IMG/VR virus record: IMGVR_UViG_3300037488_002148
Coordinates: 1 to 57,624 of that record
Source: a virus
DNA: 57,624 bases
Reading direction: 5' to 3' (one strand)
The notes beneath the pieces are model-generated. The model was not told the origin of the DNA, made no database searches, and was given only the letters and a program-made list of their open reading frames with translations. Shown here one piece after another: positions 1 to 9,361 of this stretch (its first letter is position 1; each line of letters begins with the position of its first letter). The translations under genes were made by a program, and so were the position numbers.

Positions 1-198
1 CTTCCAGAGAACAAAATCATAACATTGGCTACCCCAAACACTAAAATTTTAGCACAATATAACGAATTTGTTATCGAACAACGTCAAAAAATGGAGCAAA
101 AACGAACGCTTAAAAAGAATTTTGGGTCTGAAGAAGCTAATGAAATGGCAGTTCAGATATTAAATGAGATTGACCCCAAGAAAAGTATAAAACACTAA
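1..198 (+). CDS. C-terminal fragment of an unidentified protein
   Basis: The frame is open from the first base of the window to TAA at 196-198, giving the last 65 residues of a gene that begins upstream. The fragment is hydrophilic and charged, with a basic stretch followed by an acidic helix-like segment (EEANEMAVQILNEID). I see no motif that identifies it. It is followed by a 470-bp gap, so it is probably the last gene of its transcription unit. Confidence 0.6.
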   Translation, partial: LPENKIITLATPNTKILAQYNEFVIEQRQKMEQKRTLKKNFGSEEANEMAVQILNEIDPKKSIKH

Positions 199-366
199 AA
201 ATCACCTTTTATTTTATAATTAAATCAACATCTTACAAATGCACTTTTAACGAATTTGTGGGTATCAGACCTCAGAGCTGCCTTTAAAAATATCATTGCA
301 ATAGCTTTCATATTTTTAGCAGCCAATATTATTTTAAAAAAAGTTCTTGACAAGTGTATTTTTCTC

Positions 367-394
367 TTGACTTTTGCTTTTTTGTTGTTACAAT
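367..394 (+). promoter_or_regulatory. Sigma70-like promoter in the noncoding stretch
   Basis: TTGACT at 367-372 and TACAAT at 389-394 are separated by 16 bases. The predicted start is near 401, leaving about 270 bases before the gp55 start, so it either makes a long leader or a noncoding RNA. Confidence 0.4.
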
Positions 395-604
395 AGCGGT
401 GATCTGCGGAAAATGAGTCCTCATAAGAAGAACACTTAATAATCTTACGACTCTTCAATTCCTCAAAACAACCAAATAACATCAAAACAACTCAAGTGGC
501 AAACAAACGTCATTCATACTCTATATGAATAATTGTATCGAAAATCTAAATTACAATAATCAAAACTGTCCAATTATTAAACTTTATTATGATCGAAATA
601 ACAA

Positions 605-632
605 TTGACTTTAAATTCTAATTCTGTATAGT
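605..632 (+). promoter_or_regulatory. Sigma70-like promoter of gp55
   Basis: TTGACT at 605-610 and TATAGT at 627-632 are separated by 16 bases. The predicted start is near 639, about 30 bases before the gp55 ATG. It would use host sigma70 polymerase, as expected for a late sigma factor that must be made before late transcription. Confidence 0.55.
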
Positions 633-668
633 GAAAACATAGAGAGGGTTTATTAAACAATCTCTTAT

Positions 669-1289
669 ATGAAAAATTCAGAAACAAAAAATAAAATTGA
701 GAATTTTAAATTAAAACGCAAAAAGCAACCAAAAGAAAGAGAAAAAGCTAATTACATAAAAAATGCTGATTTTCTTGCTGAGATTATTGAGTATCGTAAA
801 CTTATGAAAGCTGCTGGCGGAGAAAGAGTGCCAGTACCAGATTCATTAGCAATTTATTTTTTGAAGTTAGCTCGAAATTTATCATCCAAAGGTAACTTCA
901 TTAATTATACATACAAAGAGGATATGGTAGCCGACGGCATTGAAAATTGTATTCAGTATGTCCATAATTTCAATCCAAAAAAGAGTAAGAATCCATTTTC
1001 ATATTTTACACAGATAATATATTATGCCTTTGTCAGACGAATTAAAAAAGAAAAGAAGCAGCTATATGTGAAGTATAAATCGTTTATGAACTCTGAACTG
1101 TCTGATAATGAAGAAATATTAAACATGATTCAGAAAAATGATGCACTAAAAGATTATAAACGCGAGTTTATTGATAGTTATGAGAAATCTATAGAAGCCG
1201 CTAAACAGAAAACTAAATCTAAGACTAAGAAAAAATCAAAAACCCTTGATTTATTTTTTGAATTGATAAGCGATGATAAATTGTTATAA
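669..1289 (+). CDS. 55: Late-transcription sigma factor, T4 gp55-like
   Basis: This 206-residue protein matches the small T4-type sigma factor that replaces sigma70 on host RNA polymerase and recognises TATAAATA-type late promoters. The diagnostic region is about residues 75-140, where KEDMVADGIENC and NPFSYFTQIIYYAFVRRI correspond to the sigma region-2-like core conserved in gp55 proteins. The N-terminus is lysine-rich, and the tail is lysine-rich ending in a hydrophobic segment that may contact the sliding clamp. Its partners gp33 (54406) and gp45 (11331) are also in the window. The only SD-like stretch (AGAGAGG at 641-647) lies about 21 bases upstream of the ATG inside a possible hairpin. 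The stop overlaps the next ATG (TAATG). Confidence 0.9.
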   Translation: MKNSETKNKIENFKLKRKKQPKEREKANYIKNADFLAEIIEYRKLMKAAGGERVPVPDSLAIYFLKLARNLSSKGNFINYTYKEDMVADGIENCIQYVHNFNPKKSKNPFSYFTQIIYYAFVRRIKKEKKQLYVKYKSFMNSELSDNEEILNMIQKNDALKDYKREFIDSYEKSIEAAKQKTKSKTKKKSKTLDLFFELISDDKLL

Positions 1290-1915
1290 TGAAATTTCCA
1301 CCACATTTGAAATTTTATCAAAATAGTGTTGATATGGACGGTTTAGAAAAAATAACTCCAGAAAAAGTTGGAACTATCGTATGGAACTATGGTTCCAATT
1401 ATCAGATATCATCTAAAGAAGCGGCAGCGTCAGTTGTAAAAGAATTGCGTGATCGGTTTGAAGCTTCTATTATGATCAACGATAACAAAGAAGATATGAT
1501 AGTACAGTATATCAAAGAATATAGATCTGGCACTACATTAGAGTTAGTATCACAAAAGATTATCAATCTAATTGAAGTTGTTGTGGCTGATAACAGCGGA
1601 AAATTGTCAGATGCTTTTGATGAAATATTAAAAAAGTTTACCCCGCCAACGAGCATTCAGCCAGGTGCATCAATATTTCAGACTTTTGCCATTGATCAGA
1701 TTGGTGATGTCGCATATACATGTAAAGATAATACTTGGCTCATAACCGACGGGAGTTTTGTATCAGACCTTGATTACCCAGATTTATACGATTTTATTAA
1801 AAACTGTAATTGGGACCCTACATGGGGTGCTAGATTATCGATAACATCAGCTGCTGGACCAACTAAATTCAAATTACCAACGATTATTGGTGGTTGGATT
1901 AAAGCGAAAAACTAG
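1289..1915 (+). CDS. Tail-collar-like virion protein (putative)
   Basis: The 208-residue product begins one base before the gp55 stop is complete. Its C-terminal third (about residues 140-208) has the order seen in phage tail-collar domains: a GDVAYT segment, WLITDGSFVSDLDYP with a following leucine/tyrosine helix, and a closing FKLPTIIGGWIKA resembling the FNLPDLRGRF ending of collar proteins. The N-terminal two thirds resemble nothing I know. Collar domains sit on short tail fibres or baseplates, so a virion role is likely. It is odd that it is coupled to a sigma factor gene. The family call rests only on this C-terminal pattern. Confidence 0.5.
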   Translation: MKFPPHLKFYQNSVDMDGLEKITPEKVGTIVWNYGSNYQISSKEAAASVVKELRDRFEASIMINDNKEDMIVQYIKEYRSGTTLELVSQKIINLIEVVVADNSGKLSDAFDEILKKFTPPTSIQPGASIFQTFAIDQIGDVAYTCKDNTWLITDGSFVSDLDYPDLYDFIKNCNWDPTWGARLSITSAAGPTKFKLPTIIGGWIKAKN

Positions 1916-1917
1916 AT

Positions 1918-2982
1918 ATGAAAATTGCCTTATTAACAGATACACACGCTGGAGCAAGAAACGATCAGCTTGTATTTAATAATTATTTTATAAAATTCTA
2001 TCAGGAAGTATTTTTTCCATATCTTGACAAGAACGGCATCGATACGATTATACATCTTGGGGATGTTTTTGATCGTCGAAAATATGTAAACTTCTATACA
2101 CTCAATTCTTGGCGAAAAAATGTATTTGAAGTATTAAATTCCCGATATAAGACGTTTATTATTACAGGCAATCACGATTGTTATCATAAAAATAATAATG
2201 ACATTAATAGTTTATCCGAACTTCTTGTGCCATATGAAAATATTTGTATAATAAATCGACCAATAACAATGGAATTTGATAATACAAATATCACATTTAT
2301 TCCATGGATAAGTCAAGACAACGAAGAAGCTTGTAAAACCAAGATGGAGAAAACCAAAGCTCAAATCGTAATGGGGCATTTTGATATCATTGGCTTTCAA
2401 ATGTATGAAGGTTTATTGAATTTTGATCAAGGATTTAAACCAGAAGTATTTCAAAAATTTGATATGGTACTTTCTGGACACTATCATCACAAATCGTCTT
2501 CTGATAACATACACTATCTTGGTGCTCCATATGAAATGGTTTGGAGCGATTATGAAGATCCAAAGGGGTTTCATGTTCTAGATACATCTACTCGTGAAGT
2601 CCAATTTGTGCAAAATCCTCTTCACATTTTCGAAAAGATAGTGTATGATGATACAAATAAAACGTATGAAGATTTGAACGTTCAATACAATCTTTCTAGA
2701 TATAAAGATTGTTATGTTAAAGTTGTTATCGAACAGAAAAATAATCAAAATCTTTTTGATCAATTTTTAGAATCTTTATACAAAGAAAATCCCGCTGATG
2801 TATCTATTATTGAAGCTATATTAGATTCAGATTTAAGCCCTGATAAGATAGATGAAACTAAAGATACTTTAACATTGTTGATTGACTATGTTGATGGGTT
2901 GAATATAGCGGAAGAGAATAAAGGTCCATTGATAGAATTGCTTAAAAATTTGTATATGGAGAGTCAGAATATCGATGTCTAA
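1918..2982 (+). CDS. 47: Recombination endonuclease subunit, T4 gp47-like (Mre11/SbcD)
   Basis: This 354-residue calcineurin-type phosphoesterase is the nuclease half of the gp46/gp47 complex that resects DNA ends for recombination-dependent replication. The metal-binding motifs are in order: DTH at residues 8-10, GD at 48-49, GNHD at 84-87 and GHYHH near residue 180. The remaining C-terminal part would form the capping and Rad50-binding region. The gene starts two bases after the collar-like gene and lies two genes upstream of gp46, as in T4, where one small ORF also separates 47 from 46. Confidence 0.93.
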   Translation: MKIALLTDTHAGARNDQLVFNNYFIKFYQEVFFPYLDKNGIDTIIHLGDVFDRRKYVNFYTLNSWRKNVFEVLNSRYKTFIITGNHDCYHKNNNDINSLSELLVPYENICIINRPITMEFDNTNITFIPWISQDNEEACKTKMEKTKAQIVMGHFDIIGFQMYEGLLNFDQGFKPEVFQKFDMVLSGHYHHKSSSDNIHYLGAPYEMVWSDYEDPKGFHVLDTSTREVQFVQNPLHIFEKIVYDDTNKTYEDLNVQYNLSRYKDCYVKVVIEQKNNQNLFDQFLESLYKENPADVSIIEAILDSDLSPDKIDETKDTLTLLIDYVDGLNIAEENKGPLIELLKNLYMESQNIDV

Positions 2983-3154
2983 TAAAAAAACTATTAAAAA
3001 AGAAATATTGTTAGATTGGATACACTATAGAATGGAAGAAGTTGATGTACAACGTATGCAAGCGACACAACTTAGACAATTAGCATATTCATTTGATCTC
3101 GAAGGCTTTCTACACGCGCTAGTTGAGTTTGAAGAGTTTATACAAAAACAATAG
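2975..3154 (+). CDS. Small protein of 59 residues between gp47 and gp46
   Basis: ATG at 2975 overlaps the last eight bases of gp47, and the frame runs to TAG at 3152-3154, four bases before gp46. The product is MSNKKTIKKEILLDWIHYRM followed by a leucine- and acid-rich helical segment that ends in FIQKQ. The basic N-terminus and amphipathic remainder look like a small folded or partner-binding protein. T4 has small genes (46.1 and 46.2) at this position. No function can be assigned. The tight overlaps on both sides are the main evidence that it is real. Confidence 0.65.
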   Translation: MSNKKTIKKEILLDWIHYRMEEVDVQRMQATQLRQLAYSFDLEGFLHALVEFEEFIQKQ

Positions 3155-3157
3155 TTC

Positions 3158-4876
3158 ATGCTTAAGTTTCGAAAAGTTAAGTTTCGCAATTTTCTTTCGT
3201 ATGGTAACTCCTTTACCGAAATTTGGCTTGATTATAAACCAACCACGATATTAATTGGTGAATCTGGAAGTGGTAAAAGTACTGTTACCGATGCAATCTC
3301 ATTCGCTTTATTTGGAAAACCATTTAGACCTATCAATAAACCACAACTAGTCAATTCCATTAACAATGCTGATTGTGTGGTCGAAATCGAATTTGACGTT
3401 GGTACTAATCATTATTTAATCCGTCGAGGATTAAAACCCGCTATATTTGAAATCTATTGTAACGACGTACTTATAAATCAAGATAGCCATACAAAAGACT
3501 ATCAAGATTATCTTGAACGGTATATTGTTCATATGAACTATCGTACATTTTCACAGATTGTTGTGTTGGGTTCATCTAATTTCACCCCATTTATGCAGAT
3601 GAAAACGATAGATCGAAGAGCGTTAGTAGAAGATTTATTAGATATTCAAATATTTTCAACAATGTCTTTGTTATTGAAAGATAGAATTTCTGATATCAAA
3701 ACTAATATAACTCAAACCAATTTAGAAATACAGACACATAAAGAAAGAATACAACTATACAATCGATATATTGACGATTTAAAGAAGAATAAAGAACGTC
3801 AGATAGAAGATAACAATAAGAAAATTATTGAATCGGAAGTTGAAATTTCTAAAAATAATGAGATTATACAAAAATATAATGATAGTATATACAGTTTACA
3901 TCAATTAATCGTAGATGAACAGTCGGTGGTTTCTAAAATATCACAATACAGTAGCTTAGAAAAAGATATTGAGAATAATATCCGAAAGTTGAAGAAAGAG
4001 TTGGCATTCTATGAAACTACAGATACTTGTCCAACATGTCACAGAGACTTTGAACAGAGTTACAAAGAAGAAGTTATAAAAATTAGACAAAACAAACAAC
4101 AAGAATATCAGATAGGTATTGAAAAAATTCAAAAAGTTCTTGTGAAGATTGAAACTCGGCACGATGAAATTGATAAAATTAAAAATGAAATAGCACAGTT
4201 ACAGAATAAGATATCACAAGTACAGATACATATCAGCTCGACCATGCAATATCTTGATAAAATTCGTCAAGAAAATAAAGAAATAGATAGTAAACAGAAA
4301 GATACTACAGAAGAATTGAATAAATTAAAAGAACTTACAGATAAGTTATTGGAATTTGAAAAGAATCGAGAAGCATTGAGCCATAGTAAACTGATACACG
4401 AAATTGCAACGAACCTATTAAAAGATGGTGGTATCAAATCTAAGATAATTAAACAATATCTACCTATTATAAACAAGTTAGTTAATAGGTTTTTATCAGC
4501 CATGAATTTTTATGTCACGTTTAATATTGATGAAAATTTTAATGAAACGATTCGTGCAAGAGGTAGAGACGATTATACATACTCGTGCTTTAGTGAAGGC
4601 GAAAGACAGCGACTGGATATAGCTATATTATTAACTTGGCGAACTATTGCCATTATGAAAAACTCGATTAGAACTAACTTATTGTTTATAGATGAGTTAT
4701 TAGACTCAAGTTTAGATCAGATAGCTACAGAAAATATAATTGAATTGATTACAAATGAGCCAATATTAAAGAATTCTAATATTTTTGTTATTAGCCATAA
4801 GACGAATATGCTTGACAAATTCTCAGAATATATTAAATTCGAGAAACAGAAAAATTTTAGTAGGATAGTACCATGA
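3158..4876 (+). CDS. 46: Recombination endonuclease subunit, T4 gp46-like (Rad50/SbcC)
   Basis: This 572-residue SMC-type ATPase is the partner of gp47. The Walker A motif GESGSGKST is at residues 34-42. Two long coiled-coil arms flank a zinc hook, CPTC at 291-294. The ABC signature FSEGERQRLD and Walker B LLFIDELLDSSLD lie in the last 100 residues, followed by an H-loop (VISHK). All parts needed for ATP-dependent end processing are present and the length is near the T4 protein. It ends in an ATGA overlap with the next gene. Confidence 0.94.
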   Translation: MLKFRKVKFRNFLSYGNSFTEIWLDYKPTTILIGESGSGKSTVTDAISFALFGKPFRPINKPQLVNSINNADCVVEIEFDVGTNHYLIRRGLKPAIFEIYCNDVLINQDSHTKDYQDYLERYIVHMNYRTFSQIVVLGSSNFTPFMQMKTIDRRALVEDLLDIQIFSTMSLLLKDRISDIKTNITQTNLEIQTHKERIQLYNRYIDDLKKNKERQIEDNNKKIIESEVEISKNNEIIQKYNDSIYSLHQLIVDEQSVVSKISQYSSLEKDIENNIRKLKKELAFYETTDTCPTCHRDFEQSYKEEVIKIRQNKQQEYQIGIEKIQKVLVKIETRHDEIDKIKNEIAQLQNKISQVQIHISSTMQYLDKIRQENKEIDSKQKDTTEELNKLKELTDKLLEFEKNREALSHSKLIHEIATNLLKDGGIKSKIIKQYLPIINKLVNRFLSAMNFYVTFNIDENFNETIRARGRDDYTYSCFSEGERQRLDIAILLTWRTIAIMKNSIRTNLLFIDELLDSSLDQIATENIIELITNEPILKNSNIFVISHKTNMLDKFSEYIKFEKQKNFSRIVP

Positions 4877-5571
4877 CAGAATATATTAACGCATTTACCG
4901 GCAATGTCTTAAAACGTCCAAATATTTTTAGACGGTTGCGAAGAAAACTTCTTTCAGCGATTCGTGATTTGGTATCATATAGAAGAAAAGCTGCCAACGT
5001 TGTTGTGATACCGACACTAGCAAAAAGAGAGTATTGTGATCCATGTGAAAAGTTATTACATGTTAATTTTGCCATATTAACGGAGTTTGTTGAAGTTGAA
5101 TTAGCCTCATGGCAAACCTGGCAAATGACCATACCACAATTTCGAAAAAAGGGATTTTCGTATTGGGACATTTTCAAATATAAAGCTTTTGGTATAATTC
5201 ATTCTGAAAAACTTGGAAAAGAATATCTTGCTTGGGAAAAACGATTAAGGAAGACAAGTCCAGAACAGGCTAAATGCGCTGTTGAAAAGGAAAAATTATA
5301 TAATTGGTGGAAACACGAAAGACCGGCAAGAAAAGACTCTGGTGATGTTTGTGGCTTGACCGCCTTTTATGATAAAAATCGTTCGAGAATGTTTAAATCT
5401 AAGAAATTAGAAAATGGTTGTTATGAAATGTATGACGAATTAACACCCAAAGAAAGAAAACAATATCATAAACTCTTAGACAAATCTATTAAACTAGATG
5501 CGCTACGCGATAAGGAAGACATGGAAATGACGATTCGTCTTATTAAAATTCGACAGTCTATTTGGACGTAA
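4873..5571 (+). CDS. Hypothetical protein translationally coupled to gp46
   Basis: The 232-residue product starts in an ATGA overlap with the gp46 stop and ends directly before the next ATG, so it belongs to the recombination operon. It is basic, especially at residues 15-45 (IFRRLRRKL). It contains a C-x2-C pair (CDPC, about residue 55) and many Trp/Lys residues in the middle. No known catalytic motif is visible. The composition would fit a nucleic-acid-binding protein, but that is a guess. Confidence 0.6.
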   Translation: MTEYINAFTGNVLKRPNIFRRLRRKLLSAIRDLVSYRRKAANVVVIPTLAKREYCDPCEKLLHVNFAILTEFVEVELASWQTWQMTIPQFRKKGFSYWDIFKYKAFGIIHSEKLGKEYLAWEKRLRKTSPEQAKCAVEKEKLYNWWKHERPARKDSGDVCGLTAFYDKNRSRMFKSKKLENGCYEMYDELTPKERKQYHKLLDKSIKLDALRDKEDMEMTIRLIKIRQSIWT

Positions 5572-7158
5572 ATGAAAGTTAAACATTTTCATGAAAGAAA
5601 TCACGAACTTTTAAATCATCCTATTAATAAAAAATTTGAAGAAGTTTTATGGATGGGTGATAGCGAATTTCGTGTATTCATCAAAACGTTACGTAAAGTT
5701 ATAATCGATATATGGGATAATAAAAACACACCACCAAGAACAGCATACGATGAACCAGAGATAATTGAACAGTTCAATCAACTAATGGGATATCCTGTAC
5801 ACGAATTTGAGTGCGCAGATGAGAAAACAGGCCAGAGAGATTGTATAAGAAACATAGTTCGTCTGGGAACTACATGCGTTAATCAGTGGTTTCCCCACAT
5901 GCTTAAAACTCGTATATGCACCCAAGATTCAGGCCAAGGTACGTCAATATACGATTTCAATTCCAAAAAAGAATTTTTTGAATCTCATTATAAAGCTTTA
6001 TACAGAAATTTAAAAAAGGATAGTTTCTATCATTATTCATCAGTTGTTGAAAAAAATAATATTAAATTTGGCATTTTTGCTGATACAGCTAAAGAATGGA
6101 TAACAAAATTCGAGAATCGACAACGTCGATATAATACACATGATTATTTTATATCTGAAAAAGAACTTGACGAAGTTTATACGGGAAATAATTTAGACGT
6201 ACGAAATAAGATATTTGCTGAATTGTTAGAAGACGATCTACTTGAACTATTAGACATAATTCCAAAACCCTGTTTATCAAATATTGATGTTAATAAAATC
6301 AAGAACGGTAATAAAAAATATCAAATTCGTTATTTTCCACTGGGACAAAAATTGTTCCCAATGGCTTTTAAATCATGGAAAGTGTCGGTTATACAACAAC
6401 CAGTCAACTTTCCTGTCTTAACAGCCAAGTGGTTATACGAAAAATATACTGAAGAATTTAAGAATGATGATAAGATCTATGTGTGGGATTGTTCATCCGG
6501 CTGGGGAGGAAGAATTGTAGGAGCAATGGCTGCCCGTAATGATAGAAATATACACTATATCGGAAACGATCCAAATACCGACAATTGGTTAACACCTGAA
6601 TATTCGATATATGATGACCTAGCAAATTATTATAATGAAAATTCAAATCGTTTAAAATGTTTATTTCCACAGTCTAACACACACGAAGTCTACTGTCTCG
6701 GTTCTGAAGTAATGAAAGATGATATAAACTTTCAAAAATATAAGGGAAAACTTAGCATTGCTGGCACATCTTGTCCCTATTTCAACAGAGAACAGTATTC
6801 TGACGACGAAACACAATCATATCTAAAGTTTAAAACTTATAATGAATGGCGCGACGGTTTTTTAAGAACGACCCTTGAAACGATTAACGAATGGCTCCGC
6901 CCCGGTGGTTATTGTTGGTGGAATGTGGCAGATCTAAGAATGCCAGATGGTACGTATTTACCACTTGAGAAAGATTCATTTAATATTCTTTCAGAATTAG
7001 GAATGAAACATATAATAACATGGAAGATGTGTCTTCACTCCTTTCCAGGGGCAGGCCGAACCACCGACGATGGAGAATCGACCTTTAAAAACTATTGTAA
7101 AATCAATGGGAAGCTTGTTAAATATGAACCCATCATGGTTTTTCAGAAACTTATATAA
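5572..7158 (+). CDS. SAM-dependent methyltransferase-like protein
   Basis: The 528-residue protein follows the previous stop without a gap. Its C-terminal half (from about residue 300) carries a Rossmann methyltransferase core: VWDCSSGWGGRIVGAM as the SAM-binding glycine motif, YIGNDPN as the acidic strand, and GTSCPYF in the place of the catalytic (D/T)PPY motif. It then has WLRPGGYCWWNVAD. This order (motif I before motif IV) fits DNA or RNA amino-methyltransferases, with TSCPYF a variant of TSPPYF. The N-terminal 300 residues are unassigned. A role in protecting or marking phage DNA is likely but not shown. Confidence 0.6.
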   Translation: MKVKHFHERNHELLNHPINKKFEEVLWMGDSEFRVFIKTLRKVIIDIWDNKNTPPRTAYDEPEIIEQFNQLMGYPVHEFECADEKTGQRDCIRNIVRLGTTCVNQWFPHMLKTRICTQDSGQGTSIYDFNSKKEFFESHYKALYRNLKKDSFYHYSSVVEKNNIKFGIFADTAKEWITKFENRQRRYNTHDYFISEKELDEVYTGNNLDVRNKIFAELLEDDLLELLDIIPKPCLSNIDVNKIKNGNKKYQIRYFPLGQKLFPMAFKSWKVSVIQQPVNFPVLTAKWLYEKYTEEFKNDDKIYVWDCSSGWGGRIVGAMAARNDRNIHYIGNDPNTDNWLTPEYSIYDDLANYYNENSNRLKCLFPQSNTHEVYCLGSEVMKDDINFQKYKGKLSIAGTSCPYFNREQYSDDETQSYLKFKTYNEWRDGFLRTTLETINEWLRPGGYCWWNVADLRMPDGTYLPLEKDSFNILSELGMKHIITWKMCLHSFPGAGRTTDDGESTFKNYCKINGKLVKYEPIMVFQKLI

Positions 7159-7187
7159 CCAATTGATATAATTACATAACAAATATA

Positions 7188-7216
7188 TTGCTTTTTGGCC
7201 TGTACTCTGCTATCAT
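7188..7216 (+). promoter_or_regulatory. Promoter candidate placing the start on the ATG of the vWA gene
   Basis: TTGCTT at 7188-7193 and TATCAT at 7211-7216 have a 17-base spacer. Counting seven bases from the end of the -10 gives position 7223, the A of the start codon, so the transcript would be leaderless. A second candidate is an extended -10 (TG-A-TATAAT at 7164-7172), which would give a leader of about 45 bases without an SD sequence. Confidence 0.4.
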
Positions 7217-7222
7217 TATGAT

Positions 7223-9337
7223 ATGGGTCAAGTGAAAATAAATTATATAGCGAAAGAAATTTTAGCTAAACTTATTGCACAAGAAAATCTAACAATAGAA
7301 CACCGAAAAATCAAAACCGCCGGTTTCGATGTTCAAAATCGGGTTTTAATACTTCCAATATATAAGAATGTAAGCGAAAATATATACGATTTATTCATAG
7401 GCCACGAATGTTCTCACGCGCTTAATACTCCTAGTAATTTATTGGATATTATAAAGGAAAAACTTAAGGTTTGTCCAGAATATAAAACTGTCATTAATAT
7501 ATTAGAAGATGCTAGGATTGAAAAAATAATTAAAAGAAAACTGCCCGGCTTGGCTAAATCATTCTTTTATGCATACCGAGAACTGTTTCAGCAAGATTTT
7601 TTTGGTATTAATGGTAAAAATGTAGCAGATCTTCATTTATTAGATCGAATAAATTTACATTTTAAGGTTGGTATCTGCGGAAATATTAAAATAAGTTTTG
7701 ACGATAAAGAAAAATCCATTGTAGACGAACTTGCTGCGGCTGAAACGTTTGAACAAATTATCAAAATTGCAGATAAAATAGTCGATGAATATGGAGAAAC
7801 TACTAACGTTATATCCGAATCTGATTTAAATTCTGATGAAAACGTTGAACAAAAACAATCCAAAGAACAAAATGGTAATGAAAATCAAAATTTAAGTGAA
7901 CAAAATGGTGATTCGCGGGATAGTAAACAAGAGCCAGACAAAAAATGTAAAAACTCAAAAGATCAAAACCAATTGAATAAAATGGGAGAAACCTATAACA
8001 ACGAACAGAAAAATTACGAAAAATTTAAAGACGAATCTCCATCATATAATCAGATAAATGAATATGTTAACATACCAGATATAACCAAAATTCGTCTAGA
8101 TAAAGTTATCATAGATTATAAAAAAGTACATCAGAAAATTTCTAATTATTATTCAACCAAACAGGATTTGATAGCGAGTGCGAAGAGTAAATACAACGAA
8201 TTTAGAATAAAAAATTCTCCAATCATTTCATATTTGGTAAAGGAATTTGAACTTAAAAAATCAGCCGACGAATATTCAAGAATCAAAACATCTAAAACAG
8301 GATTTTTAGACACAAATAAAATACATTCTTACATGTACAGCGAAGACGTATTTCTTAAAAAAGATACTATACAGGAAGGTAAGAACCATGGTTTGGTTAT
8401 GTTTTTAGATTGTTCAGATAGTATGAATGTAAATATGGCTGATACATATGAACAGCTTTTAATTTTAGTATCATTCTGTCAAAAAATTAATATACCATTT
8501 GTAGTCTATGGGTTTGCCGATAAAAATGCTGGTTATTCTGGTTCATCCATACCAGCAAAATGTATTGCCGCTAAACAAAATGATATGGTAATAGAGGATT
8601 TCGTTTTAAAAGAATATTTTTCAAATGAGATGTCAAGTATTGAATTTAATAATGCATGTGTAAACATACAAATGCTAATCAACCAATATCGAAACGTGTC
8701 GGCTTATTCTTCATTTTATTCATATGATTTACCCGAATCTGAAAGACTTACGAGCACCCCATTAAATTCAACTATATTATGTGCGACAAAGATAGTAACA
8801 GATTTTAAAAAAACATACAATTTGCAGAAAATTACAACAATATTTTTGACAGACGGAGAAAGCAATTCATCCTATAAATACGGTGAAAATTTAGTAGTAA
8901 AAGCTCTATACAATTCTAATAATGTTGTGTTTCGTAATCCAAAAAATAAAAAAGAATATAAATCTCAAGATGAAATGTTAAAACATACCTCGTGTTTATA
9001 TAATTGTTTTCGTGATATAACATCTTCTAAAGTAGTTGGTTTTTATTTAGAAAAACATACAACAAACATCACAAGTCTATTAACAACGGTCGTAGATCAA
9101 CAAAAAATACACAAAGAAAATAAAAAAGATTTAAGCCACGTTCTAGAAAAGTGTTTTGGTTATGACCAATTATATGTTATTAACACAAAAGAACTGCATA
9201 TTAGAGATGAAGAAATTGCGTTTGACACCAAAAAAACACCAACCAGCCAGAAGATTGCAAAGATTTTTACAAAAGTTTTAAAAAATAGACTGAAAAATAG
9301 AATTATTCTATCAAAGTTTATTGAACAAATTGCTTAA
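7223..9337 (+). CDS. von Willebrand factor A protein, CobT-like
   Basis: The 704-residue protein has an HExxH motif early (HECSH, residues 61-65), an acidic, low-complexity Gln/Asn/Glu linker (about 195-270), and a C-terminal vWA domain with the MIDAS motif DCSDSMNVN (about residues 395-403) and FLTDGES (about 550). This is the layout of CobT-like vWA partners of MoxR/CobS-type AAA+ proteins, and the AAA+ gene follows at 9721. Such pairs act as metal-chelatase-like or chaperone machines. In phages their substrate is unknown. There is no SD sequence before the ATG. The early HExxH is typical of this phage family, and a peptidase activity is not established. Confidence 0.75.
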   Translation: MGQVKINYIAKEILAKLIAQENLTIEHRKIKTAGFDVQNRVLILPIYKNVSENIYDLFIGHECSHALNTPSNLLDIIKEKLKVCPEYKTVINILEDARIEKIIKRKLPGLAKSFFYAYRELFQQDFFGINGKNVADLHLLDRINLHFKVGICGNIKISFDDKEKSIVDELAAAETFEQIIKIADKIVDEYGETTNVISESDLNSDENVEQKQSKEQNGNENQNLSEQNGDSRDSKQEPDKKCKNSKDQNQLNKMGETYNNEQKNYEKFKDESPSYNQINEYVNIPDITKIRLDKVIIDYKKVHQKISNYYSTKQDLIASAKSKYNEFRIKNSPIISYLVKEFELKKSADEYSRIKTSKTGFLDTNKIHSYMYSEDVFLKKDTIQEGKNHGLVMFLDCSDSMNVNMADTYEQLLILVSFCQKINIPFVVYGFADKNAGYSGSSIPAKCIAAKQNDMVIEDFVLKEYFSNEMSSIEFNNACVNIQMLINQYRNVSAYSSFYSYDLPESERLTSTPLNSTILCATKIVTDFKKTYNLQKITTIFLTDGESNSSYKYGENLVVKALYNSNNVVFRNPKNKKEYKSQDEMLKHTSCLYNCFRDITSSKVVGFYLEKHTTNITSLLTTVVDQQKIHKENKKDLSHVLEKCFGYDQLYVINTKELHIRDEEIAFDTKKTPTSQKIAKIFTKVLKNRLKNRIILSKFIEQIA

Positions 9338-9361
9338 TTTTTTATTATAGGAGAATATAAT

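Larger units (their letters stand above)
199..668. other. 470-bp region without a convincing gene
   Basis: No plus-strand ORF of useful size exists here. The only longer reading frame, on the minus strand at 225-485, has no ribosome-binding site and a composition unlike the neighbours. The stretch holds two sigma70-like promoters reading right (367-394 and 605-632). It also has a perfect 7-bp inverted repeat (ATTCATA at 512-518, TATGAAT at 524-530) and a hairpin-forming leader just before gp55. A small RNA from the first promoter is possible but unproven. Confidence 0.5.

Noticed and set aside
225-485. Minus-strand ORF of 86 residues in the noncoding stretch
   Set aside because: No SD, composition unlike other genes, and two rightward promoters overlap or flank it. 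Probably chance.
8873-8880. Exact TATAAATA late-promoter match
   Set aside because: It lies deep inside the vWA coding sequence and the next gene is not a late-type gene.
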